A DNA stretch of 5,839 nucleotides from assembly GCA_018660965.1 (NCBI GenBank), contig JABJJH010000007.1:1-5839 (forward strand), in the 5' to 3' direction. The notes beneath the pieces were generated by a model that worked only from the letters and a program-made list of their open reading frames with translations, was not told the DNA's origin and searched no databases. Source of the stretch: Rhodospirillaceae bacterium. Its GTDB lineage: Bacteria > Pseudomonadota > Alphaproteobacteria > UBA8366 > GCA-2717185. This document shows, in pieces, positions 5,168 to 5,839 of the stretch. Numbering within the stretch: the stretch's first letter is position 1; every line of letters starts with the position of its first letter. The position numbers were made by a program, and so were the translations under genes.

Positions 5168-5200
5168 ACAAACGAAACGTAAACGAGGAGAGGAACGGAA

Positions 5201-5650
5201 ATGACTTGGGCATTTAGACAGGAAGAGTTCCTGCTCACTTATCAAAACCAGTTGGACGTTATCCAAGGGCTCAAAGATAAGGCATGGAGGGTCGCCCACT
5301 ATAGCGCCTTAGTCCAAGCTGCGGTCTACGCTTTAAATGAAACCCTCAACAAACCGATCGACCCGTTGATGACGTGCTTGTCGTTGGCTGGGGCCGTTTG
5401 GGCTTTTTGGCTCGTCAACAATCTCCAGGGTGGGATTTGCGTGCGCAGGGACAGAACAAGTTATTTGCGGACGCTTGAAAACGATGCGGCGGTTGAACGA
5501 ACCTTCAATGAGGTTTGGAAGGAGACATACAAAATAAAACCACCACAGAATCTTTTCAAGCGCTGGAAAGCCGACCGACCAATTGGCTTTGCGTACCTGG
5601 CAGCGATCCTTGTTCCGACCACAGTCGTCTTAGTTTCCATTTGGTCTTGA
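5201..5650 (+). CDS. Membrane protein of unknown function, three predicted helices
   Basis: The 149-residue protein starts with an amphipathic, charged stretch (FRQEEFLLTYQNQLDVIQGLKDKAWRVAHY), then hydrophobic segments at about 31-45, 56-75 (LMTCLSLAGAVWAFWLVNNL) and 127-148 (PIGFAYLAAILVPTTVVLVSIW). The loop between helices two and three is about 50 residues and highly charged (RRDRTSYLRTLENDAAVERTFNEVWKETYK), probably cytoplasmic. The first segment is only moderately hydrophobic and may not cross the membrane. This layout parallels the 173-residue protein on the opposite strand (two helices, a long basic loop, then a last helix), although no sequence similarity is obvious by eye. GAGGAGAGG (5185-5193) is a strong ribosome binding site seven bases before ATG. 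An intrinsic terminator follows 32 bases after the stop. No known family is recognised. Confidence 0.75.
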   Translation: MTWAFRQEEFLLTYQNQLDVIQGLKDKAWRVAHYSALVQAAVYALNETLNKPIDPLMTCLSLAGAVWAFWLVNNLQGGICVRRDRTSYLRTLENDAAVERTFNEVWKETYKIKPPQNLFKRWKADRPIGFAYLAAILVPTTVVLVSIWS

Positions 5651-5682
5651 ACGCTAACGAGGCCGCACCGCGCCCAAACGCA

Positions 5683-5719
5683 ATCGGGCGCCACCTTGCG
5701 GTAGCGCCCGATCTATTTT
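5683..5719 (+). terminator. Strong intrinsic terminator
   Basis: ATCGGGCGC (5683-5691) pairs with GCGCCCGAT (5704-5712). After one C/A mismatch the stem continues with ACC/GGT around a TTGC loop, and CTATTTT follows. The T-run lies only on the rightward side, so it ends transcription of the small membrane gene cluster 32 bases after its last stop codon. Confidence 0.85.
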
Positions 5720-5778
5720 CGCTCAAACGATGGGAGGACCCTTTAGTCCCACCCAGCGGTGGCCGAAGCCGACCCGCC

Positions 5779-5839
5779 TTACGCGCCGAGCATGCGGTTG
5801 AGCCCGGCGCCATCGTTGGACCCGCCGCCGGGTTTGGCC
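5779..5839 (-). CDS. C-terminal end of an unidentified leftward gene (partial)
   Basis: Read on the minus strand from the right edge, an open frame gives AKPGGGSNDGAGLNRMLGA and stops at TAA (5781-5779). Seventeen of nineteen codons end in G or C, as in the metabolic genes at the left end and unlike the membrane gene cluster, which supports real coding and a return to typical chromosomal sequence. The Gly-rich tail ending in LNRMLGA is too short to name a family. It converges on the membrane gene cluster, with no clear leftward terminator in the gap. Confidence 0.5.
   Translation of the reverse strand, partial: AKPGGGSNDGAGLNRMLGA

Noticed and set aside
4985..5299. Leftward frame of 104 residues across the gap between the 97- and 149-residue genes.
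   Set aside because: It overlaps two genes with good ribosome binding sites and membrane helices, and covers the palindrome region; Cys/Phe-rich text without a family.

Overview
The window looks like chromosomal DNA of a GC-rich alphaproteobacterium. This is inferred from strong G/C preference at third codon positions in the metabolic genes, clear GGAGG-type ribosome binding sites, and a glyoxalase I of a type I associate with Rhodospirillales-like bacteria. The taxon is an impression from protein style, not a database result.

Left part (1-2350), metabolic: the 3' end of a glutathione S-transferase gene, a complete glyoxalase I (VOC fold, all four metal ligands present), and a protein of the Asp/Glu racemase / maleate isomerase / arylmalonate decarboxylase superfamily all read rightward. 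A short-chain dehydrogenase/reductase (SDR) converges on them from the right. The first two fit glutathione-dependent detoxification. The racemase-like protein and the SDR both keep their fold signatures but lack canonical catalytic residues (both cysteines in one, Tyr and Asn in the other). A 32-bp tandem duplication covers the end of the glyoxalase gene, and three 14-bp direct repeats lie in the SDR leader.

Middle (2351-3500): a gene-poor stretch with a possible leftward SDR promoter wrapped around an inverted repeat, then a leftward type II toxin-antitoxin operon. The RelE/ParE-like toxin comes first and the XRE-family antitoxin second, with ATGA overlap. Two near-identical 17-bp inverted repeats, centred 33 bp apart, lie at and upstream of the toxin start and are good candidates for autoregulatory operators.

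Right part (3500-5720), an accessory-looking, more A/T-rich segment: four unrecognised membrane proteins. One (173 aa, three predicted membrane helices) reads left. Three small ones (75, 97 and 149 aa, with 1, 1 and 3 predicted helices) read right in a row and end at a strong intrinsic terminator. Their leader and the gap before the third gene contain inverted repeats, including a 14-bp perfect palindrome with a duplicated half-site. This cluster next to a toxin-antitoxin module is the best candidate here for an undescribed system, but nothing in the sequence assigns it a function. At the right edge, a short GC3-rich leftward reading frame is probably the tail of the next chromosomal gene.
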